Part shown: piece by piece, positions 23,174 through 32,999 of the stretch
Numbering within the stretch: position 1 is the stretch's first letter
Layout: every line of letters begins with the position of its first letter
NCBI GenBank assembly: GCA_026315105.1
Contig: CM048744.1
Coordinates: 347,347,668 to 347,411,667 of the forward strand
Reading direction: 5' to 3'
Origin: Locusta migratoria
Lineage: Eukaryota; Arthropoda; Insecta; Orthoptera; Acrididae
Length of the DNA: 64,000 nucleotides
Notes under the pieces: generated by a model
What the model saw: the letters and a program-made list of their open reading frames with translations, nothing else
The model's database searches: none
Told to the model about the DNA's origin: nothing
Made by a program: the position numbers and the translations under genes

Positions 23174-23904
23174 CATTAATTTACATGTATCCTCTATCAA
23201 ATAAATTTTCACTTTGACAAATAACGTGACTCTGCTTCATCACAAAATAATAAGAACTTCGACTTGACAACAGCAAACTTCGCAAATTCCACCAACACAC
23301 CAAGTGTCTTAGCGCCTCCAAATATCGCTAACATGACTTTTGCATTTGTGGCCAGTGCACTAAAAATGTTACGCGTTTACATGATTTGTCTTGAACACAT
23401 TTTTAAAATCTATGAAAATTAAGTAATATTATATTTAGACACAATAGAAATAAATGTTAGCGAGATTTAATGTGTGCGTAACGAGAAGTTATTACTTTAA
23501 CCTATAGGAAAAGTTGCGTGTTTTGTTTGAAGAGTTTGCTGTTCATCCACTGGATACATCGATTACACCGTTGTAACCATTTACTTTTATATACTTATGT
23601 TTCGTTGATATAGTACCGGTATGTGCTTTTGTTTATTTGTGAGGTTTGAGGTGTATTTGTGAAGTGGTGCAGGATCGAGTTTAACTGTGTTGTAGGGTCG
23701 TTTGAAGTGTGTCGTATGCATTTCTTTATTTCGCCTATTAATTATGTTTTGTGGCCTTTCTGTAGTAGTAAAAGCTAGTTTTCAATTCGTAGATGTATGT
23801 TTTCTATATCGAACTAATAGATTTTGTGAGGAGAATTTCTTAAAAGGATTTGGTCTCTCGTTAGAATTACGAGGTGCGTCCAGAAAGTAAGTTTCGTTTG
23901 GGAA

Positions 23905-24700
23905 TAAAATGAAATTGTACTCAGATACAGAAGAAATTTTTATTGCACAAAATTCTACAACTCTTAAACTACTCTTCCACATAACTGCCGAAAGTTTGCA
24001 GGCATTTGTCATAGCGTGGGACCAGGTTTTGTATACATTCTTCATAGAAATCTGCCACCTGTGTCTTCAACCAGTTGGAAACAGTTTCTTTCAGCTTGTT
24101 GTCATTGGTGAAGTGATGGCCGTCAAGGAAGGACTTGAGATGTCCTGGATCTTTTCATCAATCGCGTGAACCAGTTCTTCTGTAACCAAAGGTGGGCGCC
24201 CACTTCGTTCTTCATCGTGCACATCACTACGCCCGCCATTGAACTGCCGGACCTGAACCAGTTCTTCTGTTACCAAAGGTGGGCGCCCACTTCGTTCTTC
24301 AAAAAATGTTCAAATGTTTGTTAAGCTTATGGGACTTAACTACGGGGTCAGCAGTCCCTAAACTTACAAACTACTTACTAACTAGGACGGCACAAATATC
24401 CATGCCCGAGGGGGGATTCGAACCCCCGACCGTAGTGGCCGTGCTGACCGTGACTGGAGCGCCTCAGTCACCTCGGCCACCGCGGCCGGCCTTCGTTCTT
24501 CATCGTGAACATCACTACGCCCGCCATTGAACTGCCGGACCCATCTTCTCACCATCGAATCACTCATCGCATTTGGTCCGTAAACATCGCAAATTTGCCG
24601 ATAAATTTCACTTGGTTTCACTTTCCTCGCATTCAGAAACCGAATCACCGACCTGATTTCACAGGCGGCGGGATTTACAATCAACGACGACATTTCGAAC
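23905..24700 (-). pseudogene. Mariner transposase remnant
   Basis: N-terminal helix-turn-helix blocks are clear (EIRSVIRFLNARKVKPSEI, VRRWVRQFNGGRSDVHDEE, RSGRPPLVTEELVHAIDEKI). The sequence then skips the DD34D catalytic core and resumes in shifted frames with the C-terminal end (TQVADFYEE-like, LVPRYDKCLQTFGSYVE-like). An 87-bp tandem duplication (units starting 24168 and 24255) repeats the VRQFNGG...TEELV segment, and the SINE splits the second unit. It is inactive: the catalytic domain is gone. Confidence 0.85.
24301..24490 (-). repeat. SINE-A copy in mariner
   Basis: Same head and body as the other SINE-A copies. The exact 11-bp duplication CTTCGTTCTTC lies at 24290-24300 and 24491-24501, inside transposase sequence. 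Confidence 0.94.
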
Positions 24701-25000
24701 AAGCACAACAAAGCGCACGTAACTGACAGCGATCTCCAAATGGCGCACGTTCTTCTCCTTGATACACATCGTCTACAGCGCATGTGCGGAACTGCAGTCG
24801 CAGCGCTGCAGCAGAGATAAATTGAAACGGAACTTACTTTCTGGACGCGCCTTGTATATCATGTGTCGTCTCTTTAAAATTGAGTATTGGGATTTTAGAG
24901 TTAGTTAAATTTGAGTTTTGTAATCTTTTTCACCTGTTTTGGGGGTATTTACATGTTTTAGATGTGAACTTTGTGAATAGGGATGGTATAGGAACTTGAC

Positions 25001-25086
25001 TAGTGCGAAAATCTATTACGGGCCGTCCACCTGTTACGAAAATCTACTATGGGTCGCCCATCTATAAATGCGTACAAATGTTATAC
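25001..25086 (+). repeat. Dispersed 85-bp repeat, copy 2
   Basis: Second copy of the repeat at 18322-18405, sharing the internal duplication. It lies just before the Tc1 remnant, whereas copy 1 lies just after a Harbinger remnant. Confidence 0.8.
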
Positions 25087-25175
25087 TGGCGATAGGAGCA
25101 TCATATGACTGTTAGCAAAACACACGCACGTTGCACGTTGTATCAGTGAGAATAGTGTCCGCTGTGTAGGCTGAG

Positions 25176-25337
25176 GTGGCGCGCGGTCAGTCTGAGTTTG
25201 ACCGAGGGCAGACTGTGACAGCCCGGAGGCTCGGAACGAGCATTTTGAAAACTGCGCGACTTGTCGGGTGTTCGAGGACTGCTGTGGTGAGTGTCGTCAA
25301 CGAATGGCGTAACCCAGGTGACACCACGTCCAAACGT
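25176..25337 (+). pseudogene. Tc1-like transposase N-terminus
   Basis: Reads MARGQSEFDRGQTVTARRLG and TARLVGCSRTAVVSVVNEWR, the paired-like helix-turn-helix of Tc1 transposases. It is cut at 25337 by the Harbinger insertion. The next Tc1 motif, GRPPLMTAVERRRLGRLVKQ, is at 27663 onward, then RASKHTVH and LLTKGFRNRLPA to about 27895. The catalytic domain is absent. Confidence 0.8.
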
Positions 25338-25388
25338 TTAAGGCCGTTTCACACCGCGGTCACTCTATGCCACGTTACGTAACGTGAG

Positions 25389-26590
25389 AATAGAACGACC
25401 TATTAACTAGTAGTCAACACGGATTCAGAAAGTATCACTCTTGCGAAACACAGCTTGCCCTATATTCACATGAAGTGTTAAGTGCCATCGACAAGGGATC
25501 TCAAATCGATTCCATATTTCTGGATTTCAGGACACTTTACCCCACTAGCGGCTTCTTATGAAATTGCGTGCTTATGGAATATCTCCCCAATTGTGCGATT
25601 GGATTAACGATTTCCTGTCAGAAAGAACACAGTTCATTGTAATTGACGGTAAGTCATCGAGTAAAACAGAAGTGATATCTGGTGTTCCTCAGGGAAGCGT
25701 TATAGGTCCCCTACTCTTCCTCGTGTTTATAAACGATTTAGGAGACAATCTGAATAGCTCCCTTAGACTGTTCGCGGATGATGCTGTCGTTTATCGGTTA
25801 TTGAAGTCAATTGAGGATCAAAAGCAACTGCAAAGCGATTTGGACAAAATTTCTGCATGGTGCGAAAATTGGCAATTGACACTAAATAAAGAAAAGTGTG
25901 AAGTAATACACATGACCACTAAAAGAAATCAGCTGAACTTTAATTACGCGATAAATCTGTCAAACCTTAAGGTCGTAGATTCTATCAAATACCAAGGAGG
26001 TACAATTACGAACAACTTTGACTGGAGAGAACACATAGAGAAAATATTCTGGGGAGGGCGAACCAAAGGTTACGTTTCATCGGCAGAACGCTTCGAAGAT
26101 GCACCAGCTCCACCAAAGAGACTGCCTACATCACACTTGTGCGTCCTCTCCTGGAGTACTGTTGCCCCTTGTGGGAACCTCACCAGGTGGGACTGACGGA
26201 AGACATTGAGAAGGTTCAGAGAAGAGCAGCTCGTTTTGTTCTATCACGTTACGGGGGGGAAAGCGTCACGGAAATGTTGCAAGAATTGGGGTGGAAATCA
26301 TTAAAAGAAAGACGTTATTCATTGCGGCGTGATCTGTTTGCGAAGTTTCAATCACCGACTTTTAGTTCTGAATGTGAAAATATTTTGCTAGCACCCACCT
26401 ACTTAGGGAGATATGACCATCCCAATAAAATAAGAGAAATCAGATCGAAAACGGAACGATTTAGGTGTTTTTTCTTCCCGCGCGCTATTAGAGAATGGAA
26501 CGGTAGAGAAAAGTTATGAAAGTGGTTAATGAACCCTCTGCCAGGCACTTGAATGTGATTTGCAGAGTATATATGTAGATGTAGATATAG
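25389..26590 (+). mobile_element. CR1/L2-like LINE, 5' truncated (copy a)
   Basis: It starts inside RT coding (NDLLTSSQHGFRK) and ends with a CTGCCAGGCACTTGAA...GTAGATGTAGAT tail. The same family occurs at 45305, 49196, 52446, 57420 and 63771. The 3' end with short GTAGAT repeats is shared by all copies that keep it. Confidence 0.88.
25425..26519 (+). pseudogene. LINE reverse transcriptase, copy a
   Basis: RT motifs in order: the IDS.FLDF block (partly deleted near 25530), WINDFLSERTQF, ISGVPQGSVIGPLLFLVFIN, the catalytic LRLFADDAVV, and WQLTLNKEKCEVIHM. After a frameshift near 26160 come RRAARFVLSRY and FFPRAIREWNGRE, which close the ORF at 26517-26519. The RT catalytic Asp pair is intact, but the 5' truncation and shifts inactivate the copy. 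Confidence 0.88.
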
Positions 26591-26768
26591 ACAGATGTCA
26601 CGTGAAGTTCTGAAGTTCACACTGCCACCGACGCCTGTCAGATATTGGGGCATAGTGTCTAAGTGCTTCGTGTTGCGATGTAGCATTTACTAAAAATATG
26701 CCTTGGTTGGATGACAGCTATAGTAGTTCGAGTACTGGAGAGGAACTCATGCTGTTGTATTCGGTTAC

Positions 26769-26998
26769 AAACCGAACGCACTGGGTGAACCCCATCAACC
26801 AAAGACGAAAAAGTGCGGCGAGTATCATAATCTGATAGAGGACTTGGAACTAGACGATGACAGATTCAAAACATACTTTCGGCTTTCTAAACCTGACTAT
26901 GAAGAGATCTTAACATTGATAAGTAATGATGTTAGTAGAAAAGACACCAACTACAGATGATCTATTTCCAGCAGAGAAAGAATGGTACTATGCCCAAG
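26769..26998 (+). pseudogene. Harbinger transposase N-terminal exon
   Basis: Reads THWVNPINQRRK and, after a one-base shift, CGEYHNLIEDLELDDDRFK and TYFRLSKPDYEEILTLI, then an in-frame TGA and SSRERMVLC. This is the N-terminal domain of PIF/Harbinger transposases. It ends at AAG|GTAAGT, a consensus splice donor, so the transposase gene was intron-containing. The catalytic exon is missing from this element. Confidence 0.8.
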
Positions 26999-27244
26999 GT
27001 AAGTCTTATACAATTTACTTTTTTGAAATCTTATAATTTTGGTAAAATTTCTTTCAAACATATAAACAATGTGAATAGTTGAAGCCGATTCCTCCTCCAT
27101 AATTAACTTAAAATAACTTGTAAGGTTCGTAAATAAAGTAGAGAGTCAGCTAAATGTTAATAATTTTTAAATAAACGGTAACAAATTTTCAAAATTATAA
27201 AATATTTGTTTATATTTGAACTAGTATAGTTAAGAACTAGTCTA

Positions 27245-27369
27245 TTTTGTTCCAGTTGCTCTGCTATTTCGCCCCATGCTGTGTCCTTTAAATTGTTGCC
27301 TCTATACTCCTCCAAATCTGTATTCCACAGCAGTGGACACGTTGAGACGGCTTCAATTAACTGTTCCAT
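27245..27369 (-). pseudogene. MADF-domain protein of Harbinger, N-terminal part
   Basis: On the minus strand from an ATG at 27369: MEQLIEAVSTCPLLWNTDLE, then EYRGNNLKDTAWGEIAEQLE. This fits the MADF (Myb/SANT-like) fold, whose first helices contain LI..V...P.LW and W..IA..L. In Harbinger elements such a protein is the second gene and helps transposition. The open frame extends on both sides (27157-28041), but only this part resembles the domain. Confidence 0.72.
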
Positions 27370-28052
27370 AACAAATAAAGAAAAAGACAATACAGCTTCT
27401 TGTAACGAGTTACAGCACGAAACTGCGCGCGGCGGGGTTGCGGGCCAGTGCGCATGCGCGAGCCACAGACGTCGACAGACGTTTTGAAAAGATCGATCTC
27501 GGAGCGATCCCGCAGATTCGCCTGTCGACTTCTGTGGCGTCTGTGAGGCTCTGCGAGGTAGGTGTGAATTGCCCCATTTAGAAGTATGGGAAAAGATCTT
27601 TTGAAAAATCTGTCGCGTTATGTAATGTGACATAGTGTGACCGTGGTGTGAAACGGCCTTTAGTGTTGGGCGGCCACCCCTTATGACAGCCGTCGAACGA
27701 CGTAGGCTGGGCAGACTGGTAAAACAGGCGGCGAACTTGGCGGGCCTAACGTAAGATTTTAATGCTGGCCTAAGTACAAGGGCGTCTAAACACACAGTGC
27801 ACCCACCACTCCTAACGAAGGGCTTCCGCAACCGACTACCCGCGCATGTACCAGTGTAAACACCACGACATGGGCAGCTAAAAAGGAGACCACATGGGTA
27901 CTCGGATTTTAGATTTTTTAAATTTTTATGGTACTTGAAGTTCAAAACTTGAATAACAATAAGCCAAAGCAATTCGACACAACTCCCGAAACGTCTCGTA
28001 AAAATCGACTTTAAAATTTTGAAAGTTCCTGTAAGTACCAATAATTATTGCA

Positions 28053-28112
28053 GCTCAGGTGGTAGCGTTCTGACCTTCCAACCATAGGGTCGGTGGTTCG
28101 CGTCCCGCCGTG
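28053..28112 (+). repeat. tRNA-like SINE head
   Basis: An A-box-like CAGGTGGTAGCG and a B-box-like GGTGGTTCGCGTCCC have tRNA spacing, followed by a T run. No full cloverleaf is visible. A SINE head or tRNA-like relic is more likely than a working tRNA gene. Confidence 0.45.
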
Positions 28113-28285
28113 ACAGTTTTTTTTTCGTTTCGTTCGAATACTTACACAGTTTTCATATCTAATTGTAATTTTTACGTAAAATGCACTCGTTTTTGTTTAT
28201 TCGTAATTTTATATATTCTATAATGTTTACTTCAAGGAGGGTGTAAACTAATTTACGCTATCTCAAATTCAGTTATATTAAACAA

Positions 28286-28914
28286 TTAGATGACCCGGTG
28301 AACTTCGTATCACTTACCTCTTAATATGAACCATATTAATTGAAACAATGTGTAGTTTAGACCCAGTAACTTTATAAAGGCATCATCAGATACTCTAAGT
28401 ATCGGTGCACGTCAAATGTGCAAAATTTTATCGCAATCGTACGAATGTAATTGACATCCCAAAGAAAAGAGCTCTTTCAGTTTTCCACAAATTTTCCTAT
28501 TTTCTGGCCAACTATTCCAAACTTTTACTTCACTCAAACGTTCCTCTCGCTTTGAATGTCGAATTTACAAAACGTTATCGCAATCAGGTGAATGGTATTC
28601 TATTTTTCATGAATTTTCCAATTTTCCGGGAAACTTTTCCAAAATTTTAATCCATAAGAACGTCACTCTTGCTTTGAACGTCAAATACGCAAAATTTTAT
28701 CTCAATCAGACGAATGATATTGATATCCCATTGAAAAAGGATTTTTCAGTTTCTCGCGAATTTTTAAATTTTTCGGGTAACTTCCCAAATTTTCAGTTCA
28801 TAATAATGTTCATCTTCCCTGAACGTCAAATGATCAAAATTTTATCGCAATCGGGTGTTCTCAACTTAGTGGTGAGTACATTTATAAACACATTGAAAAA
28901 GGAACTTGATTCGA
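28286..28914 (-). mobile_element. Helitron-like 3' fragment with tandem repeats
   Basis: On the minus strand the end reads ATACGAAGTTCACCGGGTCAT then CTAA followed by T, a Helitron-like 3' terminus. The interior consists of about four diverged direct repeats of roughly 130 bases (each with GCAAAATTTTATCGCAATC and an AATTTTCC-rich part). The 5' end was not found. A SINE sits at the far side. Confidence 0.5.
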
Positions 28915-29118
28915 AGCCGGCCGCGGTGGCCGAGGTGACTGAGGCGCTCCAGTCACGGCCTGCACGACCACTACGGTCGGGGGTTCGAATCCCCCCTCGG
29001 GCATGGATATTTGTGCCGTCCTTAGTTGTAAGTAGTTTGTAAGTTTAGGGACTGATGACCCCGTAGTTAAGTCCCATAGACTCTACAAACATTTGAACAT
29101 TTTTTTTTTTTTTTTTTT
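28915..29118 (+). repeat. SINE-A copy with T-rich tail
   Basis: Complete head and body, followed by about 20 T. The duplication GAACTTG(A/G)TTCGA lies at 28902-28914 and 29119-29131, with one mismatch. Confidence 0.93.
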
Positions 29119-29756
29119 GAACTTGGTTCGAATTTTGCGACTTTCCTATTTAACTGTCCCTATTTGTTTACTTGAAAAAGAAGAATAAAAGGGAAACGGA
29201 TTACCCCTGTCAGTCGTGAGAATAGTTATAGTGCTGAAAATTGTGTATAAAAAACCAACGCTAACATCCTTAAAAACACACAATCACAAACAAAATTTTT
29301 ATTTCTTATGCATTCTTCTGTGTATAGTAAACATCAATTATGACATTTCATGACACATGTAAGATATTTTACACAGGAACTGTTAATGATATCACTCACA
29401 TACACATAATTACAAAAACAACAAGTTGATTCACTCATATTTCGCAGTTTAGTTTTTTAATAATTTAGCGGTCAAGATAACTTTAATTTTGGACTTGAGT
29501 AATTTTTTATACTGTGTATGTTTCTTCATAGTTAGCAGAAAATTGAGGATTTCAATTCACATTTTGCAAGAGCTGAGCGTCTAACATTCAGTTGTGTAGT
29601 GATATACGTAAAGCAACCAAACAAAAATTTTAGATTGATGTTTTCGAGAATAAGAGAAAATGGCATAGCATGGAGTCAGTATGACAAAGGGACAAGGGTA
29701 TTATTATTATTAGGCTTGATTCCATTATGGCTCTTGTGCTCAATGACTGTTTTCCG

Positions 29757-29986
29757 ATTTGTAGAAAATTGTCAGCAATCAGTCGTAAATATTTTGTTTA
29801 TTCTCCAGATCTAGATTTCTATCACTGTGTGATCATTATCAATGAACCTTAAACATAGGGGCCGGAAAGTTTAATATGTTTTAACTGTTCGTTTTAAGCA
29901 TTGATAATGATCACACAGTGATCGAAATCTAGATCTGATGAATAAACAAAATATTTACCACTGATTGCTGACAATATTCTACAAAT
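29757..29986. repeat. Large inverted repeat (hairpin / foldback)
   Basis: The arm at about 29757-29844 and the arm at 29899-29986 are inverted copies of about 88 bases with only a few mismatches (TGTAGAA, CAGATCTAGATTTC and CACTGTGTGATCATTATCAAT are shared). The loop is about 54 bases. No coding. A foldback element or MITE is the likely origin. Confidence 0.88.
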
Positions 29987-30129
29987 ACAAAAGGACAAGG
30001 GTATGTTGTTAATGTATAACAACTTTCCTCGAAGTGTTTCTATTTTCCTTGATTTACACGACTATGTTTGTCTACAATTATAATGCGTAATTGTAAAAGT
30101 AAGACTGATAGAGGCACTGCGCGCAAGGA

Positions 30130-31060
30130 AACACACCCTTAATCAGCAATGAGGTGCGGTGGGCCTCATTTCTCTGCGAAAAGCGGTCCGCAAGAACAAT
30201 ATAAATTATGTGAGTTTGCAGAGGTTTTGTTACCTAATGGAAGTGAAGATTATGATCCATAAAAATTTCAGTGTTAAGATGTGTTTAATATGGACGAGCC
30301 TGCCGGCACTACGATACAAACGACTGCCAAAATTGCAGAAAGGAAGGGCGCGAAACGAATCGGTGCTGTAAACCGCCGCGGCGGAGTGGCCGAGTGCATT
30401 GAGACGCTATGCTCCGATGCGCGAGGTTGTTCCCCGTTGGGGGTTCGAATTCTCCCTTGGGCATGGATGTTTGTGTTGTCTTTAATATAAACTAGTTCTT
30501 AAGTAGTTTAAGTTTAGGGACTGATGACCCCGCAGTTAAGTCCTATAAGCTTAACAAACATTTGATCATTTTGCTGTAACCTCTGCGGAAAGAGGAACTC
30601 TAGTTCTGTTGCCCTGGCTATCAATGCGATTGAAGCCTCAATCCCGCCTGCATTGTGCACCAGCTTTATGGATTTTTTTCCTCCGAAATGGGCCAGAAGG
30701 AAGCGCAGTGTCTGCAAATAAGTCAGGGTGGATGACAGGGCAAGACTTTCCTTCATTCCTACACCATTTCATTTACCATTCCAGAGCTACAAGGAGCGAC
30801 CGGTTCTCCTTCTTCTAGACAACTATCAGTGGCACTTTGATACTGCAGTGTCAGACGTAGCCAAAGCAAAAGCTTTGTCCTGCTCTTTATTCCGTCAGAC
30901 ACGTCCCATAAATTGCAACCCTTAGATAGATCGGTGTTTGGCTCGTGTAAATAAATATATTCACTCTGCATCAGATACGTGGATGAAAAACAATGATGGA
31001 AACTCCATAAGAATTTATGACATTCCATTTATACGTAGTGAAGCAAGTATGGATAAAGAC
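30130..31060 (+). pseudogene. Tigger/pogo-like transposase (DDE_1), split by a SINE
   Basis: Before the SINE: FNMDEPAGTTIQTTAKIAER and KGAKRIGAV (family motif NVDETG). After it: SAERGTLVLL, SGWMTGQDFPSFLHHFI, RPVLLLLDNYQWH and, near 31020, an IYDIP tail. The first catalytic Asp is in MDE, the second in LLDNY (normally LDNH). Frames shift several times and the N-terminal DNA-binding part is gone. Terminal repeats were not found. Confidence 0.78.
30374..30572 (+). repeat. SINE-A variant in Tigger
   Basis: Diverged head (GCCGCGGCGGAGTGGCCGAG, B box GGGTTCGAATTCT) and normal body. A near-duplication GCTGTAA(A)CC lies on both sides and interrupts the transposase frame. Confidence 0.88.
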
Positions 31061-31482
31061 CGCCAACCACATGGCTACAGTGCGATAAGTGTCAGAGATT
31101 GACACACGACATGTGTACCATGGATGGCAATTTTTTCATTTGTAAAACCTGAAAGTTCGATATGGAAATTGATATTTCTTCCCCACAGTAAGTATGACTA
31201 TCTAAATATTGTGTAAGTCAATACTATGTTCAAATTTTAAGCTTTGTTACAACCTTAAATTGTTTCTCTTGGATTAAAATTACTGTTCAAATAAACCTGC
31301 GTTATAGAAGAAAAGGTATTTCATTTTAATTGTTATGTAACAACTAACCCAGTACTGACAACGTGCCCCATACTGGGGTAAGTTGTTGTATCACGCAAGT
31401 TGGCAAAAACATTAATATAGAGCTTAATCATCTGAACCTACGTATGGTGCATTTTTTTCTGAATATTAAACGATATCCTAAC

Positions 31483-31668
31483 GGCCGCGCAGAATGACCG
31501 CGTGGTCTAAGGCGCCAGGCTACGGACTGGGCGACCGCTGCGCCGGAGGTCCCAGTCCTCCGTCGGGCTTGGGTGTGTGTGTTTTGTTTAGTGTAAGAAG
31601 TTTTTAAGTCTAGGGACTGATGTCCAGAGCAGTTTGGTCCAATAGGTTTACAAACATTTGACGCTCTA
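31483..31668 (+). repeat. SINE-B variant
   Basis: The tRNA-like head has CGTGGTCTAAGGCGCC and CAGTCCTCCGTCGGGC in place of the B-box arm. The body carries GGGACTGATGTCC...TTTGGTCCA and ends ACAAACATTTGA. Confidence 0.82.
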
Positions 31669-31669
31669 A

Positions 31670-32545
31670 TGTCAAGCACTTGTCGCATGGGTATACCTGT
31701 TTTGTGTCGAGATGTATGAATTTACTTATTTATTTAGTTTCGGTAAAAGAAAAAAAAGAGTATTATGACATTTTTAATAAGAACAATATTCGTTTCTGCT
31801 GCTTATTAGCTTTATTTATTCGTCCACTACAGCTGTTTCGCCGTATTTGGCATTGTCAAGTGATTTTTCATTTGATGATAACACATACACGCAGCATCTG
31901 TACCTCTATATAATTTTTATAGGTACCTTTCTTAGAAAGTCGTTTTTAAAAAATAATTTTTAATGAAATGACTTTCTTATTTGACAGCGATCTCCCCTAT
32001 TGACGGAGAGCTACCGTCCAGTGTTGCGACCACTGGTGCTCATGAAATCAGCGGAAGGAATCACATCAAAGCGCTGCCATCAGACCAGCTAACACGGTGA
32101 ATATGTGGAGGGAGTTAAAACGAATGGGTACTGCGGCCAAGCATTCCTGTAGTAAACGCTAAGTGACATTTCAGTTCAGTGAAGATCCACTGATCAGTGG
32201 ATGACCGGAAGCTAGTGGTTCGTAGAAAGGAGCAAACTGAAACATTTTACTGTTTCGAAACAAATGAAACAGTACAGTGCAATTTATCGGAACTTTGTTT
32301 CGAAACGATGAAACAGTATGTGTTTGATGATTGTCTAGGCCTGTACATGGAATCATTTTGTGTACTGTACAAATACTTCCTGACAGACACGAACGGAGTG
32401 AATTTAGTAACCTGGTGCCTCAGTTTAGTAAATCCTGAAGTTAGCCATCACAATCAAGTAGTCATCAGTTTGTGCAGGCTTGCACCCATCAGTCGTATTA
32501 GTGATGTAGGATGCAGCTTAGTGTGATCTCAAACACTTCAGCGAG
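31670..32545. other. Unassigned sequence
   Basis: No domain recognised. Near 32240-32310 the motif TGTTTCGAAAC occurs twice with nearby TGAAACAGTA, possibly subterminal repeats of a DNA transposon. Confidence 0.4.
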
Positions 32546-32555
32546 TAAACTGTTA

Positions 32556-32890
32556 GGTCGTGCGCACACGAGTCGTTCCTCACTCGTCGTGGGCGCGAAT
32601 CGCGTCTCGTCCGTCTCGTGCGAACCTCGCGATGCAAGCGACGGCCATGTGCACACGGGTCAATTGGCACTCGTCGCGGGCGGGATTTTCCTTCAGCCAC
32701 CTTGCGACATCCAACAGAGAGCTACAAATCTGTGATGGTAACTTCCTCCATTAATGATCCGTGTAATGGACAGTTCTAGTGATGAGGGGGACGTTGTGAT
32801 GTTTTACTGGTACCGGCGCAAGAAAAATAAGAAACAAAGTGTGTTATGGGAGCATCCGTACATAGAGTTATTGCATGTAGATCTCACGGG
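32556..32890 (+). mobile_element. Harbinger-like 5' end and transposase start
   Basis: A TTA at 32553-32555 precedes GGTCGTGCGCACACGAG, a Harbinger-style GC-rich terminus. At 32766 an ATG opens MDSSSDEGDVVMFYWYRRKK and then LWEHPYIE, which fits the acidic start and W-V/E-HP motif of PIF/Harbinger transposases. The frame degenerates where a hairpin begins at 32891. The right end was not found. Confidence 0.58.
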
Positions 32891-32977
32891 ATATCTTACA
32901 CTACTCTGTTAAATATTTATAATTTAAACAATGCTTCCGTATAAATTATAAATATTTAACAGAGTAATGTAAGATAT
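32891..32977. repeat. 36-bp-arm palindromic hairpin
   Basis: ATATCTTACACTACTCTGTT... at 32891-32926 is repeated inverted at 32942-32977 with one mismatch, with a 15-base loop. It resembles a minimal foldback element. Confidence 0.9.
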
Positions 32978-32999
32978 AATTCATGTGGTATCATTTTAT

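Larger units (their letters stand above)
23870..24854 (-). mobile_element. Internally deleted mariner-like element
   Basis: The TIRs read GCGTCCAGAAAGTAAGTTTCG at the left and, reverse-complemented, GCGTCCAGAAAGTAAGTTCCG at the right, with TA at 23868-23869 and 24855-24856. Minus-strand coding covers only the N-terminal DNA-binding part and the extreme C-terminus. A SINE sits at 24301-24490. Confidence 0.9.
25341..27659. mobile_element. PIF/Harbinger transposon with two-gene remnants
   Basis: The ends are AGGCCGTTTCACACCGCGG and, reverse-complemented, AGGCCGTTTCACACCACGG. The TIR similarity extends about 45 bases, and TTA lies on both sides (25338-25340 and 27660-27662). Inside are a transposase N-terminal exon (plus) and a MADF-type ORF start (minus), the usual two genes of Harbinger elements, plus a LINE insertion at 25389-26590. 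Confidence 0.9.
25140..27895 (+). mobile_element. Tc1-like transposon remnant, host of a Harbinger insertion
   Basis: Tc1-like coding is seen at 25176-25337 and resumes at 27663-27895. The gap is filled exactly by a Harbinger element with TTA duplication. Terminal repeats of the Tc1 were not identified. Confidence 0.72.

Noticed and set aside
26769..26998. Host gene exon with consensus splice donor
   Set aside because: The peptide is a Harbinger transposase N-terminus inside TIR boundaries with a frameshift and a stop, so it is transposon-derived.
27157..28041. 294-codon minus-strand ORF as one gene
   Set aside because: It crosses the Harbinger terminus and Tc1 sequence in antisense. Only the part at 27245-27369 resembles a protein domain (MADF), so the rest is chance read-through.
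28960..29005. tRNA genes at the B-box sequences (GGGTTCGAATCCC)
   Set aside because: The same head is always followed by the SINE body and flanked by duplications, and no cloverleaf with acceptor stem is complete. These are SINE heads.
28405..29042. Two adjacent ORFs with similar peptides (KFYRNR / KFYLNQ) as a protein repeat gene
   Set aside because: The similarity comes from diverged 130-bp DNA tandem repeats in a Helitron-like fragment, and the second frame runs into a SINE.
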